Part shown: in pieces, positions 8,656 through 16,707 of the stretch | Layout of the letters: each line of letters starts with the position of its first letter | Position numbering within the stretch: position 1 is the stretch's first letter | Origin: Odoribacter splanchnicus DSM 20712 | GTDB taxonomy: Bacteria; Bacteroidota; Bacteroidia; Bacteroidales; Marinifilaceae | NCBI RefSeq assembly: GCF_000190535.1 | Contig: NC_015160.1 | Coordinates: 1,612,001 to 1,676,000 of the forward strand | Direction of reading: 5' to 3' | Length of the DNA: 64,000 nucleotides | Program-made: the position numbers and the translations under genes | Notes under the pieces: generated by a model | Databases searched by the model: none | Seen by the model: only the letters and a program-made list of their open reading frames with translations | What the model was told of the DNA's origin: nothing

Positions 8656-10455
8656 ATGGATACAAATAAACGCAAGACCGGGCTGGCACGGTTGATAGAA
8701 ATAGCCGGCACTAAACGTCGGCTGCTCATCGGGGCGATGTTGTTGGCAGTTATCACCGCCATCGTGCAGTTTGTGCCGATCATAGCGGTGTACAATATTC
8801 TCATCGAGTTGGCAGAGCATGCGCTTGATCCCTCATTGATTGACAAGGCATACATCTGGCTGTGGAGCTATATCGCCTTGGGAGCTTTCTTCGCTTTCGG
8901 AGTGCTCACGTTTGCTTCCCTCATGCTCTCGCACATTGCCGCTTTCAACATTCTGTATGAAATACGAATGCAGCTAGTACAAAAAATGGTTCGTTTGCCC
9001 TTGGGGTTCTTTTCCCGCCGGGCTTCGGGAGAACTGAAGAAAATAATGAGCGACGACGTGGAGCGCATCGAACTGTTTATTGCCCACCATATCCCTGACA
9101 TCGTAACTGCCCTACTTTTTCCGCTGATTCTCGTCAGCTATATGTTTGCCGTAGACTGGCGGTTGGCTATCGTAGTATTGGCTGTGCTGGCGATGGCATT
9201 CTATGTGATGGGAAGAATGTACACCGGCAAAAAAATCCGGGAGGTTTCCAAACGGTATGTGGAGACCTTAGGCAGAATGAATGCTAGTATTGTGGAATAT
9301 ATTCGCGGTATTCAGGTGGTGAAGACCTTCACCGAATCGACTAATGCCTATCGCAAACTCAATGACGACATCAAGGAGTACCGCAAATTTGCCAACGAGG
9401 TAAACGTACAATACCAACCCACATATGTAGGTTTCCTTACCATACTCTCTTCGGCACTGCTCTTCATCATTCCCGTGGCAGTGTGGCTGCTTGTGGGGAG
9501 TGCCTCGTATGCCACTTTCGTGCCGGTGTTACTCATGTTCCTGTTTTTCGGCGTGGCTGTTTTCTTTCCCGTGCTTAAACTCTTGTGGATAGGCAGCTTT
9601 CTGAATCAGAACAACATGGGTGTACAGAAGATTGATGACATTCTCTATATGGACGAAATCGAAGAGCCTGACATTCCCCGACACCCCAAAGACGCTTCAG
9701 TGGAATTTCGCAACGTCTCTTTTGCCTACGACACCACGCCGATACTCAAAGCGATATCTTTCATCTCCCATCCCGGTATGATAACTGCATTAGTCGGTCC
9801 TTCGGGAGCCGGTAAAAGTACCGTTGCTATGCTTGCCGCCCGCTTTTGGGACGTTCAAAGCGGAGAAATCTTAATAGGAGGAGTGCCAGTCAAAGAGATT
9901 CCCACTTCGGTGTTGATGGACAACGTCGCTTTTGTCTTTCAGGATAATATGCTCTTCTTCGATACCATCGAGGAGAATATCCGTATGGGTAACAAGACTG
10001 CAACCTTTGAGGAAGTGGCACGGGCTGCCTGTGCCGCTCAATGCCATGAGTTTATAGAATCCTTGCCCAATGGTTATCAGACATTGGTAGGCGAAGGAGG
10101 CATCTACCTCTCTGGTGGTGAAGCACAACGCATAGCCTTGGCTCGCGCCATATTAAAAGACTCCCCTATTATCTTGCTGGACGAAGCCACCGCCTTTGCC
10201 GACCCCGAAAACGAAGGTAAGATTCTGGCAGCATTCTCTCATCTCATCAAAGGAAAGACGGTATTGGTCATCGCTCACCGATTGTCTACAATCACCAATG
10301 CCGACCGAATTCTGTATGTAGATAAGGGTGTGATAGCCGAGCAGGGAACACATGAGCAGCTACTTGCTCTTAAAGGAGAATACGCTCGTATGTGGGAAAC
10401 CTACAACCGAGCAAAGAGGTGGACGATTGGTGGAAAAAATAACCGTAAATTATAA
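8656..10455 (+). CDS. ABC transporter half-subunit B, exporter fold (YbtQ/IrtB-like)
   Basis: The 599-residue protein has six transmembrane helices, then an ATPase with Walker A GPSGAGKST (about 381-389), signature LSGGEAQ (about 485), Walker B IILLDEATAFADPENE and switch IIAHRL. The FADPENE D-loop variant, instead of SLD, is one I associate with the siderophore-type YbtP/Q and IrtA/B transporters. It is coupled to subunit A by a 4-base gap. The N-terminal LARLIEIAGTKRRLL replaces any substrate-binding fusion. It is the last intact gene of the cluster; mobile-element debris starts 60 bases downstream. Confidence 0.88.
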   Translation: MDTNKRKTGLARLIEIAGTKRRLLIGAMLLAVITAIVQFVPIIAVYNILIELAEHALDPSLIDKAYIWLWSYIALGAFFAFGVLTFASLMLSHIAAFNILYEIRMQLVQKMVRLPLGFFSRRASGELKKIMSDDVERIELFIAHHIPDIVTALLFPLILVSYMFAVDWRLAIVVLAVLAMAFYVMGRMYTGKKIREVSKRYVETLGRMNASIVEYIRGIQVVKTFTESTNAYRKLNDDIKEYRKFANEVNVQYQPTYVGFLTILSSALLFIIPVAVWLLVGSASYATFVPVLLMFLFFGVAVFFPVLKLLWIGSFLNQNNMGVQKIDDILYMDEIEEPDIPRHPKDASVEFRNVSFAYDTTPILKAISFISHPGMITALVGPSGAGKSTVAMLAARFWDVQSGEILIGGVPVKEIPTSVLMDNVAFVFQDNMLFFDTIEENIRMGNKTATFEEVARAACAAQCHEFIESLPNGYQTLVGEGGIYLSGGEAQRIALARAILKDSPIILLDEATAFADPENEGKILAAFSHLIKGKTVLVIAHRLSTITNADRILYVDKGVIAEQGTHEQLLALKGEYARMWETYNRAKRWTIGGKNNRKL

Positions 10456-10513
10456 ATACAACAAAATATAACCGGTATAAAAAAACTCATTCAAACCGCT
10501 GGCTACGGGAGAA

Positions 10514-11186
10514 TTGTATCAACGCAATCCTCAGCAAAGCAACGCAATTTATCAATATGTAAATGTATTAATTATGAAAGACTTATCAGATTTGAGATTT
10601 TTCCGACTATTATCGGAACACTCACAGAAAGAGTTTGCCGTAAATGATTTTACGGCCGCATTGCAAGAACTTGCCAATCACTTAGTAAGTATTGCTATAA
10701 AGGAACAGGACTACGCTGTATTATTACGTTACTTCTCTTTTGGACTAAACAGGCTCAAGTCGTATCGAGTACAATTTGAGCAGGGGGAAAAACGCCTTGT
10801 CATTGCTTATTGATGAAGCGATAGGACTTGTAAATACGGAAATCCGCATACTCAATATGCAAATTAAATATCCGGTTCAATTCCAAAACCGGAAGAATAA
10901 ACTTCCACTCTCGCCGCTCTACCTTACAGACGAAACCTATCTTATTGAGATTATGGAGATAGTTAGTGGATTGTTCCTATCTAAAAGAGTGGTAACGCGC
11001 AGTGGTACAGAAGCACCACTTACAGAAATCGGAAGAGCCTTTGAATACCTTTTCAATATTAAATTGGGCGATGTGCATAAGAAGCATGAAAGTGTCGTTA
11101 GTCGTAAACCATCAAAAATAACCGAATTTTTAGATACGCTTCGTAAAGCCATTAATGAAGAAAGCAAAAAGAAAGGCTATCTATAA
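10514..11186 (+). pseudogene. RteC-like conjugative-element gene, frameshifted
   Basis: Two overlapping frames join into one protein. The first (from 10514, or the ATG at 10574) runs to the TGA at 10811-10813. The second continues to TAA at 11186 with the RteC-like C-terminus (LTEIGRAFEYLFNIKLGDV...ITEFLDTLRKAINEE). The switch falls at or near the G5-A5 run at about 10783-10793, where one inserted or lost base would restore a single frame of about 220 residues. RteC proteins control excision and transfer operons of CTnDOT-type elements; full-length members are nearer 280 residues, so this may also be shortened. A sequencing slip at the homopolymer is the main alternative. Confidence 0.6.
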
Positions 11187-11227
11187 ATCAACTATTTAAC
11201 AACTATTTATGGGGCTGTCCAAAAAAG

Positions 11228-11579
11228 TGAAGTGCACCCTAAAAGTTGGACAGGTTAAACATTATCCAGTTATAGAAAGAGTTCGGTATTGTACCGGACT
11301 CTTTCCATTTAACCGGGATTTGATTCTTTTATTGTTGTAATAATCAATATATTCATTCAAAGCCTTTATAAAGGCTTCCGGCGACTCAAATTTCTCGGCA
11401 TAAAGCAATTCGGATTTCATTATGCCGAAGAAGTTTTCAGCCATGGCATTGTCAAGACAATTGCCTTTTCGGGACATACTTTGGATTATATTGTAATCCT
11501 CAAGACGCTGTCTGTATCCGAAGTGTTGATATTGCCATCCTTGATCAGAATGTATTATAAGCCCGTCAAGATTATCGGC
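11228..11579 (-). mobile_element. 3' remnant of an IS3-family (IS150-group) insertion sequence
   Basis: The left side carries an IS-end-like sequence (TGCACCCTAAAAGTTGGACA, about 11233-11252) just outside the transposase stop. The transposase frame runs from there to about 11579, where homology stops abruptly inside the DUF3945 gene. Only the last third of orfB and one end are present; orfA and the other end are missing, so the element cannot move by itself. The loss probably came with a deletion. Confidence 0.7.
11262..11579 (-). pseudogene. IS3-family transposase orfB, C-terminal remnant
   Basis: About 105 codons remain in one open frame, from the junction at 11579 to the TAA at 11262. The segment contains the end of the rve integrase core: HSDQGWQYQH (second catalytic Asp) and SRKGNCLDNAMAENFFGIMK with the catalytic Glu of the DDE triad, then the usual FIKALNEYIDYYNNKRI tail. 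The internal ATG at 11477 would give only 71 residues without the Asp. No upstream start exists because the sequence there belongs to the DUF3945 gene. Confidence 0.75.
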
Positions 11580-12951
11580 GTCCTTCGCGCAGCTCTTTCT
11601 GCTCCTCGGAAGTGATTTTCACGCCGCCTATCTCGTTCGGGATGTAGATTTCCCGCGCGCCTTCAGGGGAGTCGGGGTTGTAGCGGGTGTAGGACGGGCG
11701 GCCCGTCGCCTCGTCGAGCTTCACGTAGGAGGAGAACAGTTCCCCGTCCTTGCGCTTCATGCCCTCCACGAAGATGGCCTTGCCCGCATTGAGGCCTTCC
11801 ACCTGCTTCTTGGTCAGTTCCACGCCTCCCAGGTACTGCCGGTTGAAGAGCTTGTCGTTCTCGAAGATGAACTCCACGCTCCTGCGCTCGGCATTGACCT
11901 GAATGTGGGCGTCGAACGGGTTGCCCGATCTGGCCGTCATTCCTTCGATGAATATCTTCTTTCCTTCACGCAGGTCGTTCTGTTCCTGCTCGGTCAGTTT
12001 CACCCCGCTGATTTCACGTGGTATGAAGACATTCTCGGCTTTCATCGCCACCACCTCGTTGGTGAGCTTGTCGATGCTGATGAAAGAGGGGACATACTCG
12101 CCGTTGCGGTTCTTCAGTTCCACGACACGCCCCATGTTGCCCGTCTCGAGCAGGTTCTTCTTGTCCTCGTCGGAGAAGATGTGCCCGAAGTAAGGACGGT
12201 CGAGGTCGGGTTTCTGCCGGATACCGTGGATGCCCAGCACGATGTCCCCGGAGCGGGACTGCTGGAACGAGAGCCTCGCGTCGGTGCGTAGTACGGCGGA
12301 GCCGAAGTTCATGCTGATGGGCACGACCTGGTTGGTCTTGTAACCCTTGAGCATCTGGTCAAGTAGTCCCCGTTCCTGGAGTTCCTCACGGGAGAGCCCG
12401 AAGTTCTTCAGCTGTTCCCAGTTGATCATGGACTCGTTGTAGCGGTACTGGGGCTGTTGTTGTTGCTGCGTGCCGTCGCCTTGGGCGGCCTGCCGCTGTG
12501 TTTCATTTTCTTTTGACATTTCTTCTTGATTCTTGGGGTTGATACTTTGGTTTTCCTTGTCGCGGGGGACAATCTCGTATTTCTTGAGAAATTCCTCCAC
12601 TGCCTTGGTCTGCTTTCCTGCCGCGATGTCTTCGACTGCCTGCCTCACTTCCGGGTTATCCAGCGTGTCTTCCTTGATGGTAAGGATACCGAAGCGTGTC
12701 GGGTCCTTGAGCTGGCTCCAGAAGTTCTTCAGGAAATTCTCGAACATGCTGGCGTAGCGGTCGATTTTCAGAAAGGAGTTTGTATGCTCCTTGTCTGCCG
12801 GAACCGTCTTGTACCTGCCGTCCTTGTCAATTTGGGATACTGCCTGTAAAATCAGTTCCATCTTGTCGAGGATAAGGATGATGTCGCTCATCTGTTCGTT
12901 CTCGGCGACTTGCGGTTTAGGGGGATCGTCCCTTCCATTTTTCTTTGCCAT
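11572..12951 (-). CDS. DUF3945-type conjugative-element protein, truncated by IS
   Basis: 459 residues remain. After a charged N-terminal part (about 1-175, including a Gln-rich linker QQQQQPQ) come repeated DUF3945 units: EISGVKLTEQEQNDLREGKKIFIEGM, GGVELTKKQVEGLNAGKAIFVEGM and EIGGVKITSEEQKELREGRR, each ending in a beta-hairpin with R(S/K)G/DG. The last repeat stops right after LREGRR because the TAA at 11574-11572 is supplied by IS DNA; the expected FVEGM half-repeat is missing. Such proteins are encoded in CTnDOT-family elements, near topoisomerase and mobilisation genes. Its GC content is clearly higher than its neighbours', which marks it as foreign. Confidence 0.8.
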   Translation of the reverse strand: MAKKNGRDDPPKPQVAENEQMSDIILILDKMELILQAVSQIDKDGRYKTVPADKEHTNSFLKIDRYASMFENFLKNFWSQLKDPTRFGILTIKEDTLDNPEVRQAVEDIAAGKQTKAVEEFLKKYEIVPRDKENQSINPKNQEEMSKENETQRQAAQGDGTQQQQQPQYRYNESMINWEQLKNFGLSREELQERGLLDQMLKGYKTNQVVPISMNFGSAVLRTDARLSFQQSRSGDIVLGIHGIRQKPDLDRPYFGHIFSDEDKKNLLETGNMGRVVELKNRNGEYVPSFISIDKLTNEVVAMKAENVFIPREISGVKLTEQEQNDLREGKKIFIEGMTARSGNPFDAHIQVNAERRSVEFIFENDKLFNRQYLGGVELTKKQVEGLNAGKAIFVEGMKRKDGELFSSYVKLDEATGRPSYTRYNPDSPEGAREIYIPNEIGGVKITSEEQKELREGRR

Positions 12952-13648
12952 AACTTTGGTTTTTAGGGTTGATAACTATGATTGTCAGTGCAAATATATA
13001 GGATGATTTCTGATATATGATTGATTTACAATATGTTGTACTATGTGTTTCATCGTTTGTCATCCTGTTTCACCGCGGGAGGAAAAGCGGGAGGCGGAAA
13101 AACGGGAAAGTCAAAGGAAAAAGTAAGGAAAAGCACCGGATTAAAGGGGCGGAAAAGGGCGGGCACACACGAATGGCAAGCCCCAGGGTAAGAAAAACGG
13201 CAGGAACGCCACGAAACCGGCAAGGAGAAAACCGTATTATGCAGAGTTGCGAGCGAGCTGTCTTTAGTCCCCGCTTCCTTGTGCCGCTCTATAAGACAGG
13301 AAGAAGATTTTGTATGGGGAATGTGTTGACGGCGTAATCCATTGGAACATCAAGTCCGGCAAAATACCGCTGTCAGATTGTTTTTTATCTTGTCCTATGC
13401 GCCGTAGGTCGCTTCGCTTGCTAAGTCCCGGCCGTCTCCACAACTCGGACGGCGATACCGGAACGTTTTTTCGGGTGAAAAATTACCGCAGGGAATTTTT
13501 TGCGCGAAAACCGCAGGCTCGAACGTGGAAGGTATCGTCCCTCCGAGTTACCTTTTCAATGGGACTTGACAAGGGAAGCGCGGCTATGATGGATTTTTAT
13601 AGAGGAATATGGAAAAATGCACATTTAGCCCAAGATAATTGCAATCAT
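12952..13648 (+). other. Gene-free leader region of the conjugative-element remnant
   Basis: About 700 bases without a convincing gene on either strand. The left part is purine-rich (many GGAAAA and GGCGG words). The right part holds a perfect 6-bp stem GCCGTC/GACGGC (13431-13453) followed 12 bases later by a T6 run, and GC-rich stretches such as GCGCGAAAACCGCAGGCTCG. The composition matches the adjacent DUF3945 gene rather than the AbiE genes, so it is probably a non-coding part of the same element. Open frames of about 100 codons here have no recognisable protein character. Confidence 0.4.
12991..12998 (-). promoter_or_regulatory. Bacteroidetes -7 element for the DUF3945 gene
   Basis: On the minus strand the sequence TATATTTG matches TAnnTTTG and lies 40 bases upstream of the start codon. 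I see no convincing -33 TTTG at the usual distance. Confidence 0.4.
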
Positions 13649-13681
13649 TTTGCGTAAGTAATCAGGAAATGATTACTTTTG
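13649..13681 (+). promoter_or_regulatory. Promoter and candidate AbiEi operator
   Basis: TTTG at 13649-13652 (-33) and TACTTTTG at 13674-13681 (-7, TAnnTTTG) are 21 bases apart. Between and across them lies an inverted repeat GTAATCA-GGAAA-TGATTAC (13658-13676) whose right arm overlaps the -7 box. AATCATT words also occur on both sides (about 13643-13649 and 13685-13691). Known AbiEi antitoxins repress their own promoter by binding inverted repeats, so this is the expected operator position. Confidence 0.6.
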
Positions 13682-13703
13682 CAGAATCATTGCATCGTGT
13701 GAT

Positions 13704-14519
13704 ATGAAAAAGGATATAGAAAACTTGTCAGAATGGATTGAAAACAGGGAAATGAGGGGTTACTACACCTTCACCAAGGAAGATATTGAAAAGCAATTCC
13801 CTTCATTGGGCAAGGATTATATGAAAACCTATCTGTCCCGTTTGGTCACTAAAGCGAAAATCATTTCGCCCTGGAGAAATTTCTATGTCATCATGCCTAT
13901 AGAGTATTCGCTGAAAGGGATTATCCCTCCGGTCTTCTACATGGATCAGCTTATGGCTTATCTTGACAAGAAATATTATGTAGCCTTATTAAATGCCGCA
14001 GCTTTTTATGGGGCCTCCCATCAAAGGGCTCAAACTTTTTCGGTAGCGGTTGAACTACCTTATATGAGGAGTACTTCTAAAAATGGCACATCCATATTAT
14101 TCTTCTCTAAAAAAGAAATTCAAACGGAGTTCATAAGAAAACACAAAACCCAAACTGGATATATCAACGTATCTTCTCCTGAACTGACAGCTATTGACTT
14201 GATAGAAAACGAAAAGAGCGTGGGTGGTCTGAACCGTGTCTGCACTGTTTTGAACGAATTGGTAGATGTCGTGAATCTGGACAGCCTGAATGACTCCTTC
14301 TTCAAAGCATCATCTACACCGGTCTTTCAGCGGTTGGGATATATCATGGAACATATCTTGGAGCGAGAGGATTTGGCGGAAACTTTATATTCCAAAATGG
14401 AGGTCGCAGGATTAAAATTTAGAAAAGTTCCGTTTAAGGTAAACAAACCGACAGGATATTGTGAAGTTGATAAAAAATGGAAAGTGATTATTAACCAAGA
14501 AATAGAAATAGACGAATGA
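13704..14519 (+). CDS. abiEi: AbiEi-type antitoxin (type IV toxin-antitoxin)
   Basis: The 271-residue protein opens with a winged-helix region (GYYTFTKEDIEKQFPSLGKDYMKTYLSRLVTKAKIISPWRNFYVIMP, about 18-65), followed by the AbiEi C-terminal domain with VSSPELTAIDLIENEKSVGGLNRVCTVLNELVD. AbiEi neutralises the toxic activity of AbiEii without needing a stable complex (type IV) and represses the operon through its winged helix. Its stop codon overlaps the ATG of the next gene (ATGA at 14516-14519), the usual arrangement for this pair. It probably travelled with the conjugative-element DNA to its left. Confidence 0.88.
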   Translation: MKKDIENLSEWIENREMRGYYTFTKEDIEKQFPSLGKDYMKTYLSRLVTKAKIISPWRNFYVIMPIEYSLKGIIPPVFYMDQLMAYLDKKYYVALLNAAAFYGASHQRAQTFSVAVELPYMRSTSKNGTSILFFSKKEIQTEFIRKHKTQTGYINVSSPELTAIDLIENEKSVGGLNRVCTVLNELVDVVNLDSLNDSFFKASSTPVFQRLGYIMEHILEREDLAETLYSKMEVAGLKFRKVPFKVNKPTGYCEVDKKWKVIINQEIEIDE

Positions 14520-15310
14520 TTCCCGAATTTGCAATCAGAGAATGGGGCGAACAGGTTCCATGGACAGAAACCGAACAGGTTGAACAGGATTTGTTGATAT
14601 GCAGAGCCTTGACAGAAATTTATAAGGACCCATACCTTGCATCACATCTTGCATTTCGTGGTGGAACTGCCCTGCATAAGCTGTTCCTGTCACCCCAGCC
14701 CAGATATAGCGAGGATATCGACCTTGTACAAGTTAAAGCGGAACCGATAAAAGAAACATACGACCGCATCAGAGAAGCACTTTCTTTTCTCGGCGAGCCC
14801 AAAGTCAAGCAAAAGAAACATAATAACACTTTAATTTTTAGACTTGAATCAGAAATTATACCGGTTGTTCCGATACACCTCAAGGTGGAAATCAATTGCA
14901 AGGAACATTTCAATGTGCTACCAATGCAGGAAGTTCCATTCTCAGTTTCAAACAAATGGTATAATGGAGAGTGTCATGTCTTGACCTATCAGCTGGATGA
15001 ATTGGTGGGGACTAAGTTGCGTGCTTTGTACCAAAGACGAAAGGGACGTGATTTATATGACTTGTATAAAGCATTGACCCTATCAGATGTCAACATAGCT
15101 CACGTATTGGCTTGTTACCAAAAGTATATGGAATTTGTGGTAGATCACGTTCCTACTTACAAAGAATTTATTATCAACATGGAAGATAAAATGCAAGATG
15201 ATGAGTTTTTGGGAGATACCAAGCAGTTGCTTCGGCCAGATGAAGAGTTCAATCCACATAAAGGGTATGAGGTAGTCCGCACACTTCTAATAGACCGGTT
15301 ACAAAAGTAA
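14516..15310 (+). CDS. abiEii: AbiEii-type nucleotidyltransferase toxin
   Basis: The 264-residue protein carries the DNA polymerase beta-like nucleotidyltransferase core of AbiEii: FRGGTALHK at residues 47-55 and the metal-binding pair in YSEDIDLV (D67, D69), followed by the basic motif TKLRALYQRRKGRDLYDLYKAL near 165-186. MenT/AbiEii relatives add nucleotides to tRNA acceptor ends and stop translation; AbiE was first found as a phage abortive-infection system. All key motifs are present, so it looks functional. It is translationally coupled to the antitoxin gene. Confidence 0.9.
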   Translation: MIPEFAIREWGEQVPWTETEQVEQDLLICRALTEIYKDPYLASHLAFRGGTALHKLFLSPQPRYSEDIDLVQVKAEPIKETYDRIREALSFLGEPKVKQKKHNNTLIFRLESEIIPVVPIHLKVEINCKEHFNVLPMQEVPFSVSNKWYNGECHVLTYQLDELVGTKLRALYQRRKGRDLYDLYKALTLSDVNIAHVLACYQKYMEFVVDHVPTYKEFIINMEDKMQDDEFLGDTKQLLRPDEEFNPHKGYEVVRTLLIDRLQK

Positions 15311-15312
15311 TG

Positions 15313-15354
15313 CAAAGCCCATTCTTTCCATCCTTATCAGAAGAATGGGCTTTG
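15313..15354 (+). terminator. Perfect 14-bp inverted repeat after the AbiE operon
   Basis: CAAAGCCCATTCTT (15313-15326) and its exact complement (15341-15354) enclose a 14-base loop, beginning 2 bases after the toxin stop. It is positioned as a terminator, but only a weak T-rich stretch follows. It also marks the change from accessory to core genes. Confidence 0.55.
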
Positions 15355-15414
15355 TAGGCTTTCACCTTTCCCTAGCTTTGTCTTTCCCGGACAAAGTATC
15401 TTCAAAAATTCCTG

Positions 15415-15444
15415 TTGTTTTTCAGGAAAAATTAGATATTTTTG
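15415..15444 (+). promoter_or_regulatory. Promoter immediately upstream of the Yip1-like gene
   Basis: TTG at 15415-15417 and TATTTTTG at 15437-15444 are 19 bases apart, matching the Bacteroidetes -33/-7 pattern. The expected start of transcription is at or within a few bases of the ATG at 15451. Two inverted repeats lie just upstream or over it: CTTTGTC/GACAAAG (15376-15396) and TTCCTG/CAGGAA (about 15409-15428). Confidence 0.5.
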
Positions 15445-15450
15445 TCTGGC

Positions 15451-16029
15451 ATGAAAAATATTAATTTCAAATATCTATACCGACGCACCGAACAATTGCT
15501 GATGGTTCCGGAGATTGTATGGCCGGAAGCCCTGAACGAAACTAATTCCGGAAAGGAATTGTATCGGAATTATCTGATTCCCATTACTATGGTTATCTCG
15601 ATAATGGTTCTGTTGATCAATTTGATCAATTATAATTTTTGGCAAGCTACCGGTCTGACAATCATTAATCTGATAGCAATGCTCATCGGTAACTGGTTCG
15701 CCTATCTGATTACACGGGAATATTTGTGCCGGAAACTCTCTTTCGATACGAACCTGGCCTTAAATCTGACCGTATACAGTGGAGTGATTTTCATTATTTT
15801 TCATAGTATTGGAAATGCTCTGGGAAATATTTTTCTAGGCCAACTTTTTACGTTGCTCAGTTTTACTTTTATACGGACGCTTTACAAAGGACTTGGCCAA
15901 ATCCCCCGATTGCATCCGGGCCAGAAAACCAATATTCTCGTCATCAGTTCACTGGCGATTATTTGTATTCCAGTCATTATCAATCAACTTTTGATGATCA
16001 TCTTTGGAATTTCTGCTTTCAATATTTAA
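15451..16029 (+). CDS. Yip1-family membrane protein
   Basis: The 192-residue protein starts with an amphipathic cytoplasmic segment ([22 protein letters not shown]) followed by five hydrophobic helices, the pattern of bacterial YIP1-domain proteins. I chose the ATG at 15451; the TTG three codons upstream lies in the -7 box and cannot be used. The function in bacteria is unknown. It is 11 bases upstream of smpB and probably cotranscribed with it. Confidence 0.75.
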   Translation: MKNINFKYLYRRTEQLLMVPEIVWPEALNETNSGKELYRNYLIPITMVISIMVLLINLINYNFWQATGLTIINLIAMLIGNWFAYLITREYLCRKLSFDTNLALNLTVYSGVIFIIFHSIGNALGNIFLGQLFTLLSFTFIRTLYKGLGQIPRLHPGQKTNILVISSLAIICIPVIINQLLMIIFGISAFNI

Positions 16030-16040
16030 TTTTTCAGTTT

Positions 16041-16490
16041 ATGCCTAACGAAGTCAATATACGAAACAAACGAGCCTCCTTCGACTACGAATTTCTCGAA
16101 GAATATAATGCCGGCATCGTACTTACCGGTACCGAAATTAAATCTATCCGGGCCGGGAAAGCCAGTCTGGTAGATTCCTACTGCTTTTTTAACCGGGGAG
16201 AGTTGTGGGTAAAAGGGATGCATATCGCCGAATACAAACTAGGGACTTATTACAATCACGAAGAAAAACGGGAACGAAAACTACTGCTCACTCACAAAGA
16301 GCTGATCAAACTGCAACGTAAAGTGAAAGAATCCGGCCTGACCATCGTACCGGTGAAAGTTTTCCTCAACGAAAAAGGATACGCCAAACTCCGGATCGCC
16401 CTGGCTAAAGGCAAAAAGGAATTCGACAAACGGGAAAGCCTGAAACTGAAAGATGCCAAGAAAGATATGGAGAGGGCGATGAAAAGGTAA
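16041..16490 (+). CDS. smpB: SsrA-binding protein SmpB
   Basis: The 149-residue protein matches SmpB throughout: [39 protein letters not shown] at the start, the central [29 protein letters not shown], and the basic C-terminal tail [27 protein letters not shown]. It binds tmRNA and delivers it to stalled ribosomes for trans-translation. The ATG at 16041 gives the canonical length; in-frame codons upstream belong to the end of the Yip1-like gene. The tmRNA gene itself was not seen in this window. A 14-bp repeat array starts 2 bases after the stop. Confidence 0.95.
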   Translation: MPNEVNIRNKRASFDYEFLEEYNAGIVLTGTEIKSIRAGKASLVDSYCFFNRGELWVKGMHIAEYKLGTYYNHEEKRERKLLLTHKELIKLQRKVKESGLTIVPVKVFLNEKGYAKLRIALAKGKKEFDKRESLKLKDAKKDMERAMKR

Positions 16491-16492
16491 AA

Positions 16493-16590
16493 GGCTAAAA
16501 GCTATAGGCTAAAGGCTGTAGGCTAAAGGCTGTAGGCTAAAAGCTATAGGCTAAAGGCTGTAGGCTAAAAGCTATAGGCTAAAGGTTATT
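16493..16590 (+). repeat. Seven-copy 14-bp tandem repeat
   Basis: Seven consecutive 14-base units alternate between two versions, GGCTAAAAGCTATA and GGCTAAAGGCTGTA, with a degenerate last copy. The array starts 2 bases after the smpB stop. Related words (TAAAAGCTATAGG, TAGCCTTTAGC) occur in the era-der gap at 35.9 kb. Confidence 0.9.
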
Positions 16591-16707
16591 CGAGGAGATA
16601 AAAGAGAGAGGTTAAAAAGTGGGGAGATAGAAGTTGAGAGAAAGGGCTGTAACCGTTATAACTGAAAAAACAAAGGATAGACTTGAATACTAAAATTCTG
16701 ATAAACA

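Noticed and set aside
13017..13657. Two frames of about 106 and 115 codons in the GC-rich gap
   Set aside because: Low-complexity, very basic products without motifs; the region behaves like non-coding element DNA.
16493..16590. CRISPR-like array
   Set aside because: The 14-bp units are contiguous with no spacers; neither here nor in the GAGTT arrays are there unique spacers, and no cas genes are in the window.
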